Below, one piece after another: positions 62,082 through 64,000 of a DNA stretch of 64,000 nt. The stretch is taken from NCBI GenBank assembly GCA_038503075.1, contig JBCAML010000011.1, positions 1,426,001-1,490,000 of the forward strand, read 5' to 3'. A program made the position numbers and the translations under genes. The stretch is from Gyromitra esculenta. Lineage: Eukaryota > Ascomycota > Pezizomycetes > Pezizales > Discinaceae. The notes under the pieces were generated by a model that saw nothing but the letters and a program-made list of their open reading frames with translations, made no database searches and had not been told where the DNA came from. Numbering within the stretch: position 1 is the stretch's first letter; each line of letters starts with the position of its first letter.

Positions 62082-62580
62082 TTGCACCATAGCTTGATTC
62101 CGGAGAACTACTGTATTTACGCTAGCAATCCAGTATTATCTCATCATTTCTTTTTAGAATGCCGCATGTATGGTATACCAGTTGCATACGTTTTTTTGGT
62201 ACTAAACTAGTGACGTCAAATATCCGCCCGAACCTCTCCCACCCCAGACTTTTTTTCAAGATACCTAGATTCACGAAACCGCTAAACGTAACGAGTACAA
62301 AATACCCAGAAAGTCATAAACTCCAGGATCTCGCTGAGATTCTACATCAAAATGTAATAAACCAGAAACGCCTCTCGCATATATACATGAATGTTAACCA
62401 TCAGAACTCCCGTACGTATGGTATCGGTAAACCCTATAAAAATACGAAACTTCAGACTTCATTCATCGCTCACTATACATCCAGTCAAATTGAAAGTGTT
62501 TCTCGTCCGCTTGTTCGCATATGCTCCTGCGCCACGCCACTATCAAAAGTTTTATATCAGTATTAATATCGGCCTGGCTC

Positions 62581-63613
62581 TTAGGCTCCCCAACTGAACT
62601 TACGGTTTACGTAAAGACTGAACACTCCCACATGCACCTGCTCGGACCCTATATCGGTATCGGTTTTGCGGAGAACCTCCTGTGCGTCCCCTGATCGGCT
62701 TGACGCTGTCCTCCGAAGCATTTGATTGTCACTAGGTTTTAGAAGACCATGAACGTAAGATGTCTGCGCTAGTTCTTGGAGTAGGAGGGCGCCTTTATAA
62801 GATGTTAGTCTACGCTTGCTCAAAACATTCTGCTTACTAAAATACCTACTTTTCAATTCCATCAACCCCTGCGTGTTTGTATCTGCACACAGGTACTCTT
62901 GAACTTGCTTCCCATAGGGCGCTGCAATCCCTCGCCTTTTGAAGAAGGAGGGACATATAGCGATGGTATTCGAACCTTCGTTATTACCATTGTTTGCCCT
63001 ATGTCCGTGCCAAACCGCCGCATCTCTTTTGTCACTGTAGGGATAACAACATTGTAAGTAACCGTTATATATCATCTTTGCTTTTTGTGACGTCAATGGC
63101 GGAAAAAACGATGTGCTTGATCACTCACTCTCTACAAGCGTTTTCCCAAAGCTCGCTCGAGTCTGTTCTGCCGCTGCCACCGACAAAAGAGAGGTCGTCA
63201 CAGTATAATATCGACGAGATTCGTACCAAGGCCGATTGAACAACACTCCAACCCGCATCACCAACACTGTTCAGAATGCGGCTATATATTGAGGGGAGTT
63301 ATAGTAAGCGGCTGGTGTGTGAAAGTGGCCAGCAAACTTACTAAGGATCTTCTTTCTTGATTGCAGCCGTTAGGGCAACTGGTATTATCTGCGACAATAC
63401 TTCACGCACTTCATCCCCAAGAGATTTTGATTCCGCCTCTCTAAAGTTTTCGAAAGCTAAACTGAACGCAAAGTTTTCCGGTTCGTGTTCGGGGTAACTG
63501 TGTTTAGAGCCGATAGGACCATAGTACGGGGATGGGCTTCTAGCAGCCGTCGAAAATACCATGCTTGATTGCAACACAAGAGCTCCCAAAATCTGACACG
63601 AGGAAAGCTTCAT
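62581..63613 (-). CDS. Secreted M35-like (lysine-specific metallopeptidase-like) protein with degenerate HExxH
   Basis: Exons on the minus strand are 63613-63342, 63281-63129 and 63034-62581, with introns of 60 and 94 bases (GTAAGT...ATATAG, GTGAGT...CTACAG), giving 292 residues. MKLSSCQILGALVLQSSMVF... is a signal peptide. Residues 117-121 (YCDDL), C140 (ENACRDDKRD) and SNTIAICPSFFK (163-174) resemble the cysteine and ICPxFF pattern of fungal M35-like secreted proteins. Where that family has the zinc-binding HExxH after a small-residue/L-L run, this protein has GALLLQELAQ (228-232 QELAQ), so both histidines are glutamine. Four mature cysteines are at 118, 140, 169 and 191. It is probably a catalytically dead secreted protein, perhaps an effector. 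A strong GTAAGT donor at 62603 leaves the last residues uncertain. Family assignment is from memory and moderate. Confidence 0.7.
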
Positions 63614-64000
63614 TTTCGGGTATACACTGGCGGGCGAAAAGTTGTATGAGAAAATAATAAGAACGTGGGAAGCTGGCAATAAAGCTTTTCGCGTGGTATT
63701 AGCACAACGCCTCTCTATACCTCGGAAACCACGGGGAGAACAAAAATAAACCCACAAGCCAATCACCAGGGCCGCCAGACACATCCCAAAGCTTAAGCCA
63801 ACACGCTAAGCTTTCTCAGTCGCTGCGACCTGGAAAAAATAAAATCTCTGCAGGGGTCAAGAATCATGAATGTACGGAACCACGCAGAGCGCTAACTGCC
63901 TCAAGTGTTCCTGCAACCTAATCGAGGTTCAAAGTTGTTGGTGATCATGAAAATCAATTTCATGGCTTGCAGGGCTGAAAAACGTGCATTATTAAGATTC
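63614..64000. other. Upstream region of the M35-like gene, to the window edge
   Basis: Likely promoter of the minus-strand secreted-protein gene. The same frame is open to 63784, but the signal peptide supports the start at 63613. Nothing else is seen. Confidence 0.5.

Larger units (their letters stand above)
59201..62580. other. 3.4-kb gene-free region with repeat complex
   Basis: No coding exon is seen. It contains two TACATGTA palindromes (near 60955 and 61070), an interstitial TAGGGTTAGGGTTA near 60975, and the inverted- and tandem-repeat complex at 61.2-62.1 kb. Confidence 0.5.

Overview
The window is nuclear DNA of a filamentous ascomycete (Pezizomycotina). Genes are split by short introns of about 55-145 bases with GTAAGT/GTATGT-type donors. 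The gene content includes a divergent H2A/H2B pair whose H2A ends in SQEL, a cytosolic Hsp70 ending in EEVD, a formamidase, a DUF2434-type membrane protein and an F-box/ankyrin protein. Only about 15 genes lie in 64 kb, separated by very long AT-rich, repeat-bearing stretches. Such a swollen, gene-poor genome would suit Pezizales (truffle or morel relatives), but the lineage is an inference.

Layout. 0-6.7 kb is a compact housekeeping block: the 3' end of the 2-oxoglutarate dehydrogenase E2 gene, a long disordered protein, and H2A and H2B diverging from a shared promoter. 6.7-11.6 kb is gene-free and holds three palindromic elements. 11.6-21.2 kb carries a secreted cysteine-rich protein, an F-box/ankyrin protein, a six-exon formamidase and a long uncharacterised protein. 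21.2-31.9 kb is gene-free, with a decayed duplication and several inverted repeats. 31.9-34.4 kb is a C2H2 zinc-finger regulator behind a pyrimidine-rich leader. 39.8-42.7 kb has a small charged protein and the DUF2434 protein. 48.1-49.9 kb has a thioredoxin-fold protein without its nucleophilic cysteine and a small membrane protein. 56.4-58.7 kb is Hsp70. 61.2-62.1 kb is a complex of inverted and tandem repeats around a tRNA-like pol III unit. 62.6-63.6 kb encodes a secreted protein resembling M35-type metallopeptidases but lacking the HExxH histidines.

Several genes emerge only after splicing short ORFs together by hand: the cysteine-rich secreted protein, the thioredoxin-like protein, the M35-like protein, formamidase and the DUF2434 protein. 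In each the splice phases agree and most junctions restore family motifs. Apart from the histone pair the genes do not form a functional cluster.

The most unusual signals are in the non-coding DNA: about 25 copies of the palindrome TACATGTA confined to intergenic sequence, about ten long inverted-repeat (hairpin) loci, and three short TA-flanked elements with CAGT-type terminal inverted repeats. The two degenerate-active-site proteins are the most interesting coding finds.
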